Notes: a model not told the origin generated them from the sequence alone. Shown: positions 8,071-16,819, numbered from the stretch's first letter. The stretch: 64,000 nucleotides of DNA from an uncultured bacterium (GCA_902795965.1 CADBNI010000021.1:1-64000), one strand, 5' to 3'. Made by a program: numbers and translations.

Positions 8071-9753
8071 ATGGAAAAACTTTCACCCTTACAAATCGAA
8101 AGATTGAAGTATCAGCCGAAACTCCCTTCAAGCCTTTCAAACGGTATTAACAGCCTTGAAATCTCCGAAGGTTCAGCTACTCAATCGGTCAGAGATCAGG
8201 AACAGATTAAAGAATTGTTCAAAAATACTTACGGAAAACCTGTCGTAACATTCAGAACAACAGGTTCTTCAAGCTCATCGGAAGTCAGAAACGTAGGTGT
8301 AATTCTTTCGGGCGGTCAAGCTCCCGGAGGACATAACGTTATTGCGGGGCTTTATGACGCTCTCAAACAAGCTAACCCTGCAAACAAACTTTACGGATTT
8401 TTGGGCGGTCCGTCGGGTATTATTGACGGAAAATATATTGAGTTTACGGACGAATTTATGGACGCTTACAGAAATACGGGCGGTTTTGACATTATAGGTT
8501 CGGGCAGAACAAAACTTGAAACGGAAGATCAATTCCAAGAATCTTTGAAAGTTTGCCAAAAATTAGGTATTTCTGCCGTAGTCATTATCGGCGGTGACGA
8601 CTCAAACACCAACGCAGCACTTTTGGCGGAATGGTTTGTGAAAAATAACACAGGCATTCAGGTTATCGGCTGTCCGAAAACCATTGACGGTGACTTGAAA
8701 AACGAACAAATTGAAATTTCGTTCGGTTTTGATACGGCTACAAAAACTTATGCGGAACTTATCGGAAACATTCAACGTGATGCTAATTCCGCTAAAAAAT
8801 ACTGGCACTTTATCAAAATCATGGGTAGAAGTGCTTCTCACGTGGCGTTGGAAGCAGCTTTGCAAACCCAACCCAACATTACTTTGATTTCCGAAGAAGT
8901 TGAAGAAAAGAAAATGTCTTTGGAATCAATCGTAAATTATATGTGTGACATTATCGTAAAACGCGCAGACATGGGTAAAAACTTTGGTATCGCAATCGTT
9001 CCCGAAGGTTTGATTGAATTTATTCCCGAAATGAAATCAATGATTTCAAACTTAAACGATATTATGGCAGAACTCGAAAGTGATTCGAGTTTCTTGGCTG
9101 CAACAAGCATGCACGATAAATTTGCAATCGTAGAAAAAAGACTTGATGACAACAATGCAAAAGTCTACAATTCACTCCCTGCAATTATCAAAGCTCAACT
9201 GCTTGCAGATCGCGACCCGCACGGAAACGTTCAAGTTTCCAAAATCGAAACGGAAAAATTGTTGATTGAAATGATTTCTTCAAGATTGAACGAATTGAAA
9301 TCTCAAGGTCAATATGTCGGCAAATTCTCTGCACAATCTCACTTCTTCGGATATGAAGGAAGATGTGCATTCCCGTCAAACTTTGATGCTGATTATTGCT
9401 ATTCGCTCGGTTTCAACGCATTTGCGCTGATTAATTTCGGTTTGACAGGATATTTGTCATCAGTAAGAAATCTTACTCAGCCCGCAAGCGAATGGGTTGC
9501 AGGCGGTATTCCTCTTACAATGATGATGAATATGGAAAAACGTCACGGTGAAATGAAACCCGTTATCCAAAAAGCACTCGTAAAACTTGACGGCCCTGTA
9601 TTCAAACAGTTGGAAGAAAACAGAGAAGACTGGGCATTGAACGACAGATATCTGTTCCCCGGTGCTATCCAATACTTTGGACCTTCAAGCGTTTGCGATA
9701 TCACAACCCGCACATTGCAGCTTGAAAGAGCAAAACAATTAGCTAATGTGTAA
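8071..9753 (+). CDS. Pyrophosphate-fructose 6-phosphate 1-phosphotransferase
   Basis: Phosphorylates fructose 6-phosphate reversibly with pyrophosphate instead of ATP, a glycolytic step suited to a fermenter. At 560 residues it belongs to the long PPi-dependent class. Motifs in order: GGQAPGGHN at about residue 77 (phosphate loop), [11 protein letters not shown] at about 170 with the GGDD seen in PPi-dependent enzymes, PKTIDGDLK with the catalytic Asp, [11 protein letters not shown] for the sugar phosphate, and IVPEGLIEF. It is flanked by its own promoter-like sequence and a terminator and so is monocistronic. Codon use looks like a well-expressed gene. Confidence 0.95.
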   Translation: MEKLSPLQIERLKYQPKLPSSLSNGINSLEISEGSATQSVRDQEQIKELFKNTYGKPVVTFRTTGSSSSSEVRNVGVILSGGQAPGGHNVIAGLYDALKQANPANKLYGFLGGPSGIIDGKYIEFTDEFMDAYRNTGGFDIIGSGRTKLETEDQFQESLKVCQKLGISAVVIIGGDDSNTNAALLAEWFVKNNTGIQVIGCPKTIDGDLKNEQIEISFGFDTATKTYAELIGNIQRDANSAKKYWHFIKIMGRSASHVALEAALQTQPNITLISEEVEEKKMSLESIVNYMCDIIVKRADMGKNFGIAIVPEGLIEFIPEMKSMISNLNDIMAELESDSSFLAATSMHDKFAIVEKRLDDNNAKVYNSLPAIIKAQLLADRDPHGNVQVSKIETEKLLIEMISSRLNELKSQGQYVGKFSAQSHFFGYEGRCAFPSNFDADYCYSLGFNAFALINFGLTGYLSSVRNLTQPASEWVAGGIPLTMMMNMEKRHGEMKPVIQKALVKLDGPVFKQLEENREDWALNDRYLFPGAIQYFGPSSVCDITTRTLQLERAKQLANV

Positions 9754-9766
9754 GTTATAAATAACG

Positions 9767-9797
9767 AAAACGACACCTTGTAAAGGTGTCGTTTTTT
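9767..9797. terminator. Bidirectional intrinsic terminator
   Basis: AAAACGACACCTT (9767-9779), loop GTA, AAGGTGTCGTTTT (9783-9795), with a T-run to the right and an A-run to the left. It serves the phosphofructokinase gene and the convergent XRE gene, whose stop codon overlaps its edge. Confidence 0.93.
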
Positions 9798-10113
9798 ATT
9801 TAAGAATTGAATTAATAATTTTACTTATAATTTTTAAATCTTTATCATCTGCGTTTTGAATTTGGTGAATAAGTTTTGAAATAATTTCTTCCCTCGGTTT
9901 TTGATGCTCAAACGTAAATAATTCTGAAATATCGACTTCAAATATTTTTGCAAATTTTTCAAGCGTATTCATAGTCGTAAACCCCGACCCCGTTTCAATA
10001 TTTCCGATTTGTTTTGCATCAAGCTCGACAATTTCCGCTAATCTTTCCTGCGTAATGCCTTTTTGTTTTCTGAGTTCCTTAATTCTTTTTCCAAATAAAT
10101 GCAGATTATCCAT
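9796..10113 (-). CDS. XRE regulator divergent from a prepilin gene
   Basis: A 105-residue transcription regulator. Residues about 5-65 form an HTH_3 domain: LFGKRIKELRKQKGITQERL, then LDAKQIGNIETGSGFTT, then FEVDISELFTFEH. The last 35 residues form a helical tail (PREEIISKLIHQIQ to IISKIINSILK). The same layout recurs at 27353, 35425 and 37586, so these are paralogues. Its start is preceded by GGAGACAAT. The gene is transcribed away from the prepilin gene at 10271, with 157 bases between the starts that contain an inverted ATACC repeat. It probably controls the prepilin and itself; what signal it senses is not evident. Confidence 0.9.
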   Translation of the reverse strand: MDNLHLFGKRIKELRKQKGITQERLAEIVELDAKQIGNIETGSGFTTMNTLEKFAKIFEVDISELFTFEHQKPREEIISKLIHQIQNADDKDLKIISKIINSILK

Positions 10114-10158
10114 ATTGTCTCCGTTTTTAAAAATTATAAAAATAATAAAATTGATAAT

Positions 10159-10211
10159 ATACCGTATTAAATTTCTGAAAATATCTTGAAATTTCTAATA
10201 AAATATGGTAT
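10159..10211. promoter_or_regulatory. Inverted-repeat operator candidate between XRE and prepilin genes
   Basis: ATACCGTATT (10159-10168) faces AATATGGTAT (10202-10211), with AAATTTCT repeated twice in between. A similar AATACGGTATT palindrome lies upstream of the other XRE/prepilin pair at 27235-27245. The regulatory role is inferred. Confidence 0.5.
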
Positions 10212-10270
10212 ATATATAATTAGAGTTCTTATTTAAGAAAAAATACGAATTTTAATATGGAGGAATAATT

Positions 10271-10987
10271 GTGAAAAGAGCATTTACTTTGGCGGAAGTT
10301 TTAATAACACTTGGTGTTATCGGAGTAGTTTCGGCGGTGACTTTGCCGACATTGATAAAAAATTATCAAAAGCAGGAAACGGTTAATCGTCTGAAAGAAA
10401 CTTACAGTATTCTCTATCAAGCCGTCAGAATGTCGGAAACAGAAAACGAACTTTTGGAAACCTGGGAAATACCGAATACAAATTTTAATGCAAATGCATA
10501 TACCTACGGAAAAGCATTTTTTGAACAGTATCTAAAACCATATATAAAAGTTGCAAAAGAATGTAAATATTTATCAAACGAATGCTGGGCAGATGAATAT
10601 ATAAGACCAAACGGTATCGTTGATAATGATTATTTTTCTGCATCAATAAACAAAACTTACGGCTTGGTTTTGGCAAACGGCAGTGTTATAGGATTTTATC
10701 CGAGAGGTACGTTTTGTGAAATTTATATAGATTTGAACGGTAAAAAAGGACCGAATAAAATAGGTAAAGATGCATTTGATATTATGATAGCTAAAACATC
10801 AGTAAATATTTCTTATGGTAATATTAACAAAAGCGGAGTATATATGTATGGTCAAGGTAATTCAAGAACAGCATTGACATCCGGTGATAAAGGTTGTTCA
10901 AAAACCGCAACAGGATTTGCAGGTCTATACTGCGGAGCATTAATAATGCATGATGGGTGGAAAATCGCTCCTGATTATCCATGGTAG
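10271..10987 (+). CDS. Prepilin-like protein (short class)
   Basis: A 238-residue pilin or pseudopilin. A three-residue basic leader (MKR) plus Ala precedes FTLAEVLITLG with the conserved Glu, then a hydrophobic helix to about residue 28 and a soluble domain containing IYIDLNGKKGPNKIGKDAFD, a motif shared by the other prepilins here (DMNGQRGPN, DVNGNKGPN). The C-terminus GWKIAPDYPW is unlike the lectin-like tails of the genes at 216 and 25985. It starts with GTG, chosen because GGAGGA lies 6 bases upstream. The gene is divergent from the XRE regulator at 9796-10113, so regulation by that protein is likely. Confidence 0.88.
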   Translation: MKRAFTLAEVLITLGVIGVVSAVTLPTLIKNYQKQETVNRLKETYSILYQAVRMSETENELLETWEIPNTNFNANAYTYGKAFFEQYLKPYIKVAKECKYLSNECWADEYIRPNGIVDNDYFSASINKTYGLVLANGSVIGFYPRGTFCEIYIDLNGKKGPNKIGKDAFDIMIAKTSVNISYGNINKSGVYMYGQGNSRTALTSGDKGCSKTATGFAGLYCGALIMHDGWKIAPDYPW

Positions 10988-11058
10988 TAAATACTTTACG
11001 TCATTCCGCGCTTAATTTTTGTATATTTTAACAAATTGCCCGATATTATTAAATTAAA

Positions 11059-11064
11059 TATAAT
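11059..11064 (+). promoter_or_regulatory. -10 box six bases before the histidine kinase ATG
   Basis: TATAAT followed by TATGTT and then ATG at 11071. No ribosome binding site fits between, so the transcript may be leaderless. The same spacing occurs at lipA, the plsC-like gene and higB. Confidence 0.5.
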
Positions 11065-11070
11065 TATGTT

Positions 11071-12726
11071 ATGAAGAAGTTTGATTTTTTCAGGCAGTTT
11101 CGTGATGCCGTTATCATTATTAACAAAAAAAATGAGGTGGTTTACAGAAATCACACATTCAAAAGGTGGTTCAAGGATTTTTTAAACCTTAAAAAATTTT
11201 CGCACAACTCGGGGTTTGATATTTGCCCCTTAAATTCCGAAAATGTCGAAATCTATTCTCCTATCTATCATGCGATTGTGTCTAAAGAAGATTTTTTTGC
11301 CCGAATTTCATATCAATCCGAATTGAATAAAATTTTTTTCTACGATTTGCAAGCAATAAAAAAAGGAAATTACACAATTATATTTTTTACTGACGTCAGC
11401 GCGCAAAATACACTTGCTGATACAAGCAAACAAAATGAAAAACTCAAAAAACAAATTGACGAACTTCTTGCCGAAAACGAAGATTTACAAAAAATTAAAC
11501 AAAAAGCGCAAAGTCAGGCTATCAGAATTGCCCTGATAAACAGAGTTTCCAACAATATAAGAGAAAGTCTTGATCTGTCGCAAATTATTCAGTCGGCACT
11601 AAAGGAATTGTCGGTTATGTTCGGGACATTCAAGGCTTATTATGCAAAAGCCGAAAAAGATTATTTTATGGTTCAAGAAGTTTACGGCGAAAAAAAATCC
11701 AATATGCCCGCAAAAATTCAATTTGATGAAAATATAATGAAAACTATTGCGGTACGTGAGATTTCGGTATGTAATTCCATGACCGAATATTTGGGTGCAA
11801 AACCATTCAGGCAACCTGTTTTGAAAATTACCGTTCCCGTCCATCATATGCAAAACCTAAACGGAGTCATAGTTTTGCTTAGTTATCAAAAACGTGAATT
11901 GTCTGAAGAATTGGAAATTTTAGAACCCGTTTCGCTTCAATTAGCCAACGCTATTGTCCGTGCAGAACTTTACAGAAAAAATGTTCAGACTGTTAAAGAA
12001 TTGAAAAGTGCGTTAAAAGAATTGAAAGAAACACAGGTTCAACTCATAAATTCCGAAAAAATGGCATCTTTAGGTCAGTTGATTGCAGGGGTTGCTCACG
12101 AAATTAACACTCCCGTAGCTTCAATAAAATCAAATAATGCAATAGTCGCAAAACTGCTCGGTTCAATAGATAATGCCGAATTGAAAGAAATGCTTACCGA
12201 TATAAATGATGTTGATAAAGAAGCGGTTTCGAGAATAAGCAATATTGTTTCTTCGCTCAAAAAATTTGTAAGACTTGATGAGGCTGAACTTCAAGAGGCA
12301 GATATTAACAAAGAATTGGATTTGACGCTCGAACTTATCAGGCATGAAACAAAGAACAGGATTAATATTGTCAAAAATTACGGTGAAATCCCGATGGTTA
12401 AATGCTTTCCGAACATGCTAAATCAGGTGTTTATGAATATTTTGGTTAATGCATGTCAGGCTATTGAGGGTGAGGGAACTATTACGATAAGTACCGATTA
12501 TTCCGATGGAAAATTGTTTGTAAAGATAAAAGATACGGGTTGCGGAATACCCCGAAATCAGCTTGGCAAGATATTTACGGCAGGATTTACAACGAAAAAT
12601 TCAGGGGTCGGTACCGGGCTTGGATTGGCTATTTGTACAAAGATTATAGAGAAGCATAACGGTGAAATTACTGTAAACAGTACGCTTGGGGTAGGAAGCG
12701 AGTTTATTATTACTATCCGTGGGTAG
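11071..12726 (+). CDS. Cytosolic GAF-domain sensor histidine kinase
   Basis: A 551-residue two-component sensor without membrane segments. Residues 1-110 look PAS-like (FRDAVIIINKKNEVVYRN), followed by a coiled coil (about 115-150), a GAF-like region (about 160-305), a second coil, and the kinase core. The H-box is MASLGQLIAGVAHEINTP, with the phosphorylated His at about residue 346. The N-box is MNILVNACQAI, the G1 box is DTGCGIP, and G2 is GTGLGLAI. The layout matches the HisKA/HATPase_c group with a C-terminal ATPase. No response regulator is adjacent; the OmpR-type regulator at 31692 is an orphan in this window and could be a partner, which is speculation. Confidence 0.92.
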   Translation: MKKFDFFRQFRDAVIIINKKNEVVYRNHTFKRWFKDFLNLKKFSHNSGFDICPLNSENVEIYSPIYHAIVSKEDFFARISYQSELNKIFFYDLQAIKKGNYTIIFFTDVSAQNTLADTSKQNEKLKKQIDELLAENEDLQKIKQKAQSQAIRIALINRVSNNIRESLDLSQIIQSALKELSVMFGTFKAYYAKAEKDYFMVQEVYGEKKSNMPAKIQFDENIMKTIAVREISVCNSMTEYLGAKPFRQPVLKITVPVHHMQNLNGVIVLLSYQKRELSEELEILEPVSLQLANAIVRAELYRKNVQTVKELKSALKELKETQVQLINSEKMASLGQLIAGVAHEINTPVASIKSNNAIVAKLLGSIDNAELKEMLTDINDVDKEAVSRISNIVSSLKKFVRLDEAELQEADINKELDLTLELIRHETKNRINIVKNYGEIPMVKCFPNMLNQVFMNILVNACQAIEGEGTITISTDYSDGKLFVKIKDTGCGIPRNQLGKIFTAGFTTKNSGVGTGLGLAICTKIIEKHNGEITVNSTLGVGSEFIITIRG

Positions 12727-13011
12727 TAGGAAATGTGAATTTTTTTTACAAATTTTGTCTAAATATATTTGAAAGACACCTTATGTTAAAAAAACAATCT
12801 GTAAGTTTTTTATAAAATTCATGCAAATTAAAGACAAAATGTATAATATATGTTATATTAATAATATAAAGTGTTAGTTTTACCCTTATTAATGACTGCA
12901 CTAAGTTAATATAAGTTAACAAAAGTAGGTACAAAAGGCAATATTCTATTCACAAAATTTTTTATTAAAACATAAGTGTAGTAGATTTATTGTGTGTCGG
13001 AGGAAAATTTA

Positions 13012-13869
13012 ATGACAATTAGTGTGAACAGCAAGAAAAAACAAGTTAAAAAGACATTTGATGAATTATTGGTTGATTTGAAAACAAGTAATTCCGAAAA
13101 AGTCAGATACAATGCTGCCCGTGTTCTTGGTGAAATGGGCGATTCTAAAGCTGTTGAACCTTTGATTGATGTTTTGAAAAATGACAAAAACGGTTCCGTA
13201 AGATTGTATGCGGCTCGTGCATTGGGCGAATTGGGTGATTCTAAAGCTACAATTCATTTGATTGCTTCTTTGCGCGAAGACAGAAACGTTGATGTTCGTG
13301 TTCGTGCGGCTCGTGCTTTGGGTCGTTTGGGCGGTGAAATTGTTGTTGAGCCGCTTGTTGAGGCTTTGAATGACGAAAACCCGCAGGTATGTATTACGGC
13401 AACGGACGCATTGATTGAAATCGGTGATGTTGCAACGGACGCATTGATTGAATCTTTGGATCATGAAAAAGTTAACGTTAGATGTGATGCCACTCGCGCA
13501 TTGGGCGAAATCGGTAACAAAAAAGCTGTTGATAAAGTCATAAACATGCTTTATGACGAATGGGTAAACGTTAGAATTTATGCGGTTACATCATTGGGTA
13601 AATTGAATGATACAAAAGCGGTTCCCGCATTGATTGACGTAATGAAAAATCGTGAAGAAAACGAACTCGTTAGAGCAGGTGCGGCAGCAGCTTTGGGTGT
13701 TTTAAGAGATCAAAGAGCGTTGTTGCCTTTGAGAGAATTGATTATGGAAGCCGAAGAATTGGGCGAACTTGAAGATACCGCTTTGAAATCGTTCAAGAAA
13801 ATTATGGCTGCTAACTGGCAATCAATTCCCGGTGCAACCGCTCAGAAAAAACCCGCTAATGCGTTTTAA
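13012..13869 (+). CDS. HEAT-repeat (PBS lyase-like) scaffold protein
   Basis: A 285-residue protein made of about seven HEAT-like repeats of roughly 31 residues. Recurrent motifs are VRYNAARVLGEMGDSKAVEP, VRLYAARALGELGDSKA, VRVRAARALGRLGGE and VRCDATRALGEIGNKKA. Repeats of this type form a superhelix for protein binding and are common in cyanobacterial phycobilin-lyase relatives, but no enzymatic function is implied here. I chose ATG 13012 because GGAGGA at 12999-13004 is well spaced before it; an earlier GTG would place that site inside the gene. Upstream is 285 bases of AT-rich sequence without a gene. A terminator follows. Confidence 0.9.
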   Translation: MTISVNSKKKQVKKTFDELLVDLKTSNSEKVRYNAARVLGEMGDSKAVEPLIDVLKNDKNGSVRLYAARALGELGDSKATIHLIASLREDRNVDVRVRAARALGRLGGEIVVEPLVEALNDENPQVCITATDALIEIGDVATDALIESLDHEKVNVRCDATRALGEIGNKKAVDKVINMLYDEWVNVRIYAVTSLGKLNDTKAVPALIDVMKNREENELVRAGAAAALGVLRDQRALLPLRELIMEAEELGELEDTALKSFKKIMAANWQSIPGATAQKKPANAF

Positions 13870-13890
13870 AAATTAAAAACAAAAAGGATT

Positions 13891-13921
13891 AAAAAACCGA
13901 CCCAAATAGGTCGGTTTTTTT
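13891..13921. terminator. Bidirectional intrinsic terminator
   Basis: AAAAAACCGACC (13891-13902), loop CAAATA, GGTCGGTTTTTT (13909-13920). It ends the HEAT-repeat gene and, on the other strand, the higA gene 13 bases away. Confidence 0.93.
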
Positions 13922-13933
13922 GTTATAGAATTT

Positions 13934-14218
13934 TTAAATTGCAATTACTTCGACATTGTCAAGATTAACCCTTTGTTTTGCTTGCCATAAATCGTATTGG
14001 GTTTGCATATTTAACCAAAAACGAGCTTCAATATTAAACGCTTTTTCAAGTTTCAATGCCATTTCCGCGCTAATTCCGCAATGCTCGTTTACAAGTTCTG
14101 AGGCGGTATTTCTGGAAACCCCAATTTTCAAAGCAAAAGCTGTTACCGATAGATTGTAATCTTTTAAATAAACTTCTTTAAGGACTTTTCCAGGATGAGA
14201 AGGGTTGTACATTTCCAT
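13934..14218 (-). CDS. higA: HigA-type antitoxin
   Basis: A 94-residue XRE-type antitoxin. The N-terminal MYNPSHPGKVLKEVYLKDYN is the HigA/VapI signature, followed by the HTH (LSVTAFALKIGVSRNTASEL then CGISAEMALKLEKAF) and WLNMQTQYDLW. It should bind and neutralise the toxin encoded just upstream and repress the operon by binding the palindrome at 14533-14568. The order toxin then antitoxin, 12 bases apart, is the usual order for higBA. Confidence 0.93.
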   Translation of the reverse strand: MEMYNPSHPGKVLKEVYLKDYNLSVTAFALKIGVSRNTASELVNEHCGISAEMALKLEKAFNIEARFWLNMQTQYDLWQAKQRVNLDNVEVIAI

Positions 14219-14230
14219 AATTAATCCTTT

Positions 14231-14515
14231 CTAATGGTAATCTTGATAGTCGACTATGTATACATCAGTTGTCTTTTCATCAAATTGAAATGTTATTCTC
14301 CAATTTGCTTGAACGGTAATTGACCATAAATCTTTCATATCACCTTTTAATTGATGTAATCTGTAAGATTTGGTTTTTAGCGGTTCAAGATTACTCATTA
14401 CGTTGAGCGTTGTTAGTATAACTTCAAGTTTCGTTGCGTGTATTGCTTGAATACCTTTTGTAGAGCCTGTTGTGAAAAATTTTTCAAGTCCTTTGTGCTT
14501 GAACGATTTTATCAT
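14231..14515 (-). CDS. higB: HigB-type mRNA interferase toxin
   Basis: A 94-residue RelE/ParE-superfamily toxin that cleaves mRNA on the ribosome. It opens MIKSFKHKGLEKFFTTGST and ends with WRITFQFDEKTTDVYIVDYQDYH, both standard for HigB, with the catalytic basic residues in ANWRITF. The start codon lies only 6 bases downstream of a perfect TATAAT. The AGGAG between them would be upstream of, or at, the expected transcription start. Either the message is leaderless or another start site exists. It is co-transcribed with higA. Confidence 0.94.
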   Translation of the reverse strand: MIKSFKHKGLEKFFTTGSTKGIQAIHATKLEVILTTLNVMSNLEPLKTKSYRLHQLKGDMKDLWSITVQANWRITFQFDEKTTDVYIVDYQDYH

Positions 14516-14521
14516 ACTCCT

Positions 14522-14568
14522 ATTATAACATACAAACTGTAACCTGTCAAGTGTCAGGTTACAGTTTG
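14522..14568 (-). promoter_or_regulatory. higBA promoter with overlapping palindromic operator
   Basis: On the minus strand TTGACA (plus 14545-14550) and TATAAT (plus 14522-14527) are exactly 17 bases apart, a full consensus sigma-70 promoter. A perfect 14-bp inverted repeat, CAAACTGTAACCTG (14533-14546) and CAGGTTACAGTTTG (14555-14568), covers the -35 box. This is a typical antitoxin operator. Confidence 0.88.
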
Positions 14569-14587
14569 TGATAAAATTTAAATCAAC

Positions 14588-15373
14588 TTACTTAAAATAA
14601 TACTCAATTTCGGTTGAGAGGTCTAATTTTTTTGCGGTGGGGCGAAAAATCCGCGATTTTATACCTATTTGGGCAAGGCGGTATTGCAGGCTTACCTTTA
14701 AGACGCCAAGACCGTATTTGCACGAACGTAAAAAATTAATTGATGATGCCTCTTTAAAATACTTTGTCGGGCAAGAAATTTCACCGATTTTATAACCGTT
14801 GTAAAATAAAAGTGCTATCATTTCATTGTCGAAAATGAAATCGTCATCACATTCGCCCAAAGGAAGATTTTCCAAAACTTCTTTTGTAAAACCGCGAAAT
14901 CCCGTATGATATTCCGATAGATTTTCACCTGTAAAAAAGTTTTCAAATGCGGTTAAAAATTTGTTCGCCACGAGTTTATAAAGAGGCATACCGCCTTTTA
15001 GTGCAGAATTTCCAAGCATACGGGATGCCAAAACAGCATCATATTGCCCGAAAGCCATCATTGAAACAATCGCGGGAATTAGTTTCGGGGTGTATTGATA
15101 ATCGGGGTGGAGCATGACAACAATATCAGCACCTGCTTTTAGGGCGGCTTTGTAGCAGGATTTTTGGTTTCCGCCATAGCCTTTATTTTCTTTGTGAACG
15201 ATAGTGGTAATGTTTAATGCTTTGGACACAAGTTTTGTGTTATCTTGTGAATTGTCATCAACAAGAATTACCTCATCAACAAAATCTTTGTATATTTCAT
15301 CATAGGTTTGTTTGAGAGTTTTTTCCGCATTATATGCGGGCATTATAACAACTACTTTTTTATTGTTAATCAA
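14588..15373 (-). CDS. Family 2 glycosyltransferase, dolichyl-phosphate mannose synthase-like
   Basis: A 261-residue GT-A enzyme. The N-terminal VVVIMPAYNAEKTL binds the nucleotide, EVILVDDNSQDNT and MLHPDYQY supply the metal-binding acidic residues, and ASRMLGNSALKGGMPLYKL is the acceptor loop seen in DPM1-like polyprenyl-phosphate glycosyltransferases. There are no C-terminal membrane helices, so it probably acts at the inner face of the membrane. It might make the polyprenyl-linked sugar used by enzymes such as the PMT_2-type protein at 6418, but that link is inference. It lies upstream of higBA and downstream of hpf on the same strand, separated from hpf by a terminator. Confidence 0.88.
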   Translation of the reverse strand: MINNKKVVVIMPAYNAEKTLKQTYDEIYKDFVDEVILVDDNSQDNTKLVSKALNITTIVHKENKGYGGNQKSCYKAALKAGADIVVMLHPDYQYTPKLIPAIVSMMAFGQYDAVLASRMLGNSALKGGMPLYKLVANKFLTAFENFFTGENLSEYHTGFRGFTKEVLENLPLGECDDDFIFDNEMIALLFYNGYKIGEISCPTKYFKEASSINFLRSCKYGLGVLKVSLQYRLAQIGIKSRIFRPTAKKLDLSTEIEYYFK

Positions 15374-15391
15374 ATTATCCTCGAAATGTCC

Positions 15392-15418
15392 TTAAAAAAG
15401 GTGCCTTTAAGGCACCTT
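15392..15418 (-). terminator. Intrinsic terminator of hpf
   Basis: GGCACCTT and AAGGTGCC arms (15398-15405 and 15411-15418) around a 5-base loop, with a run of T on the minus strand (15392-15399). Confidence 0.88.
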
Positions 15419-15422
15419 ACAC

Positions 15423-15758
15423 TTATTCGTTTTCGGTTCTTATAGAAGATTTATCCGAACCCAAACTCTTATCTTTCAATTTTTTAACCTGTCTGTCCAA
15501 TTTGTCGGCAAGCAAATCAATACTTGCATACATAGACTCTGCTGCTTCTTCGCAACGGACAACCGCGCCCGTATTCATTTTGCAACTGACTTCAGCAACA
15601 TGTTTTCCTGAAGCTGACGGATTTTTAATTACTGACAAAACAACTTCAATACCTTGAATTTGATCGTAATGGTTAACTACTTTACCAATCTTTTCCTTAA
15701 CATAAGCCTTGATTGCGTCAGTAATTTCAATGTTTCTTCCGTTTACGTAAATGTGCAT
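15423..15758 (-). CDS. hpf: Short ribosome hibernation promoting factor
   Basis: A 111-residue HPF/YfiA-family protein that binds the 30S decoding region and silences ribosomes in stationary phase. The family fold begins MHIYVNGRNIEITDAIKAYV, with the strand-helix pattern continuing to LADKLDRQVKKLKDK. The length shows the short form without the C-terminal dimerisation domain found in long HPF of many Gram-positive bacteria and cyanobacteria, so 100S dimer formation would need another factor. A GAGG ribosome site precedes the ATG. It is monocistronic with its own terminator. Confidence 0.92.
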   Translation of the reverse strand: MHIYVNGRNIEITDAIKAYVKEKIGKVVNHYDQIQGIEVVLSVIKNPSASGKHVAEVSCKMNTGAVVRCEEAAESMYASIDLLADKLDRQVKKLKDKSLGSDKSSIRTENE

Positions 15759-15814
15759 GTGAACCTCCTATATGTATATAGTATAACACATACATGAAAA
15801 TTTTTAAAGTGTTT

Positions 15815-16036
15815 TTAGTCTTCAATAATAAATTGTTGCAATTCAACGTTCGGTGTGCCGATTACGCGCACCAATTCAAGAACGGAAGCCTTCATTTGAC
15901 ATTTTTGAGAAGATCCGCTGAAGAAATCTCTGTAAAAACACCCTTCGCAGTTGCACCCTCTTTTATAGCATTCCAAAGCTGTCGGTGTCCATCTTCTGAC
16001 TGCAACAGCTCTACCCATATCCCTACTTCTAAACAA
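15815..16036 (-). CDS. Small cysteine-rich protein
   Basis: Function not recognised. A 73-residue protein whose core is WTPTALECYKRGCNCEGCFY followed by SSQKCQMKASVLELVRVIG. Five cysteines in the pattern CxxxxCxCxxC...CxMKxxVxxLV suggest a metal-binding or iron-sulfur motif, and the MKxxVLELV part could be a DNA-contacting helix. I favour the TTG start at 16036, which has GGAG 7 bases upstream; an ATG at 16018 is a shorter alternative. The pattern resembles small conserved proteins I associate with gut Melainabacteria, but I cannot name a family. The 5' neighbour region is long and non-coding. Confidence 0.6.
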   Translation of the reverse strand: MFRSRDMGRAVAVRRWTPTALECYKRGCNCEGCFYRDFFSGSSQKCQMKASVLELVRVIGTPNVELQQFIIED

Positions 16037-16461
16037 TTTATATCTCCAAATTTACTATCTAACCCAAGTATGGCAACCAAGACAGCCTGTTGAAACTGTC
16101 AAAATCCCCATTAGAGATGTGTTTCACCTCTTTAATTACATTATAAAAAATCAGTGAATTTTTTCAAGTAACAAACATGTGATTGTGAACATTTGTAACA
16201 AAGCCCGTAATGCCCGCAGTATAGCCGTTTTTCAAAAGTCAATTATGCTAATTTGTATGTCGCTACATGGTTTTCGGATTTTAAATCATGTAATCATGCT
16301 CATGGCATGCTTTTTCAAGATTTTGAAAAGTATTAAGAAATGTAAAATATTTAGAACGAGCATGCCATGTTATAAAAATGTAATGATTATTAAATTTAAT
16401 TAGCAAAAAAGTTGATTTTCGGGTTTTGTAAGATTATAATGTAATTAAAAAGGAGATATAT
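16037..16461. other. Non-coding stretch with one long inverted repeat
   Basis: No convincing gene. ATGGCATGCT (16302-16311) and AGCATGCCAT (16359-16368) form a 10-bp inverted repeat with a 47-base spacer. The rest is AT-rich. An AAGGAGATATAT ribosome site for the next gene closes the region. Confidence 0.6.
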
Positions 16462-16713
16462 ATGAAAAACTTAATAACAATTTTATGTTTGTTATGTTTT
16501 GCAGGTTGTGCTTCGGCGGAACTTTATCAAGTACCGGGTTCTTACAAAGAAGTTGTTACAGAAACCACCGTTCAACCGGCTGAGGGCGGACAGGCTGTTG
16601 AAACTCAAAAGCAAACAAAAAGAAAATGGTTCAAAAGACGCCGCAAAGATTTCAATCCTACAAACACATATTGGAATTTTGGCAGACCGCCTTTCTGGAC
16701 AGGTACCATTTAA
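16462..16713 (+). CDS. Small predicted lipoprotein
   Basis: An 83-residue protein of unknown function. The N-terminus MKNLITILCLLCFAGCASAE is a signal peptide with a lipobox-like LCFAGC (Cys about residue 16) or an alternative Ala-X-Ala cleavage a few residues later. The mature part has an acidic middle (QPAEGGQAVETQKQ), a strongly basic patch (KRKWFKRRRKD), and an aromatic/proline end (WNFGRPPFWTGTI). The AAGGAG site is well spaced. The basic patch could contact lipids or peptidoglycan, which is a guess. Confidence 0.72.
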   Translation: MKNLITILCLLCFAGCASAELYQVPGSYKEVVTETTVQPAEGGQAVETQKQTKRKWFKRRRKDFNPTNTYWNFGRPPFWTGTI

Positions 16714-16819
16714 AATATAATAATAAAAATTTTTCAAATAGTTCCGACCTTTAATGTAGTGAACAATCAAATGTTTGTGACACAATAAAAGGGCGGAATT
16801 TGTTTGAGCGGTAAAGTTT

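Noticed and set aside
15794-16093. 99-codon plus-strand frame opposite the cysteine-rich gene
   Set aside because: No ribosome site, unlikely composition, and the antisense frame has the conserved-looking cysteine motif.
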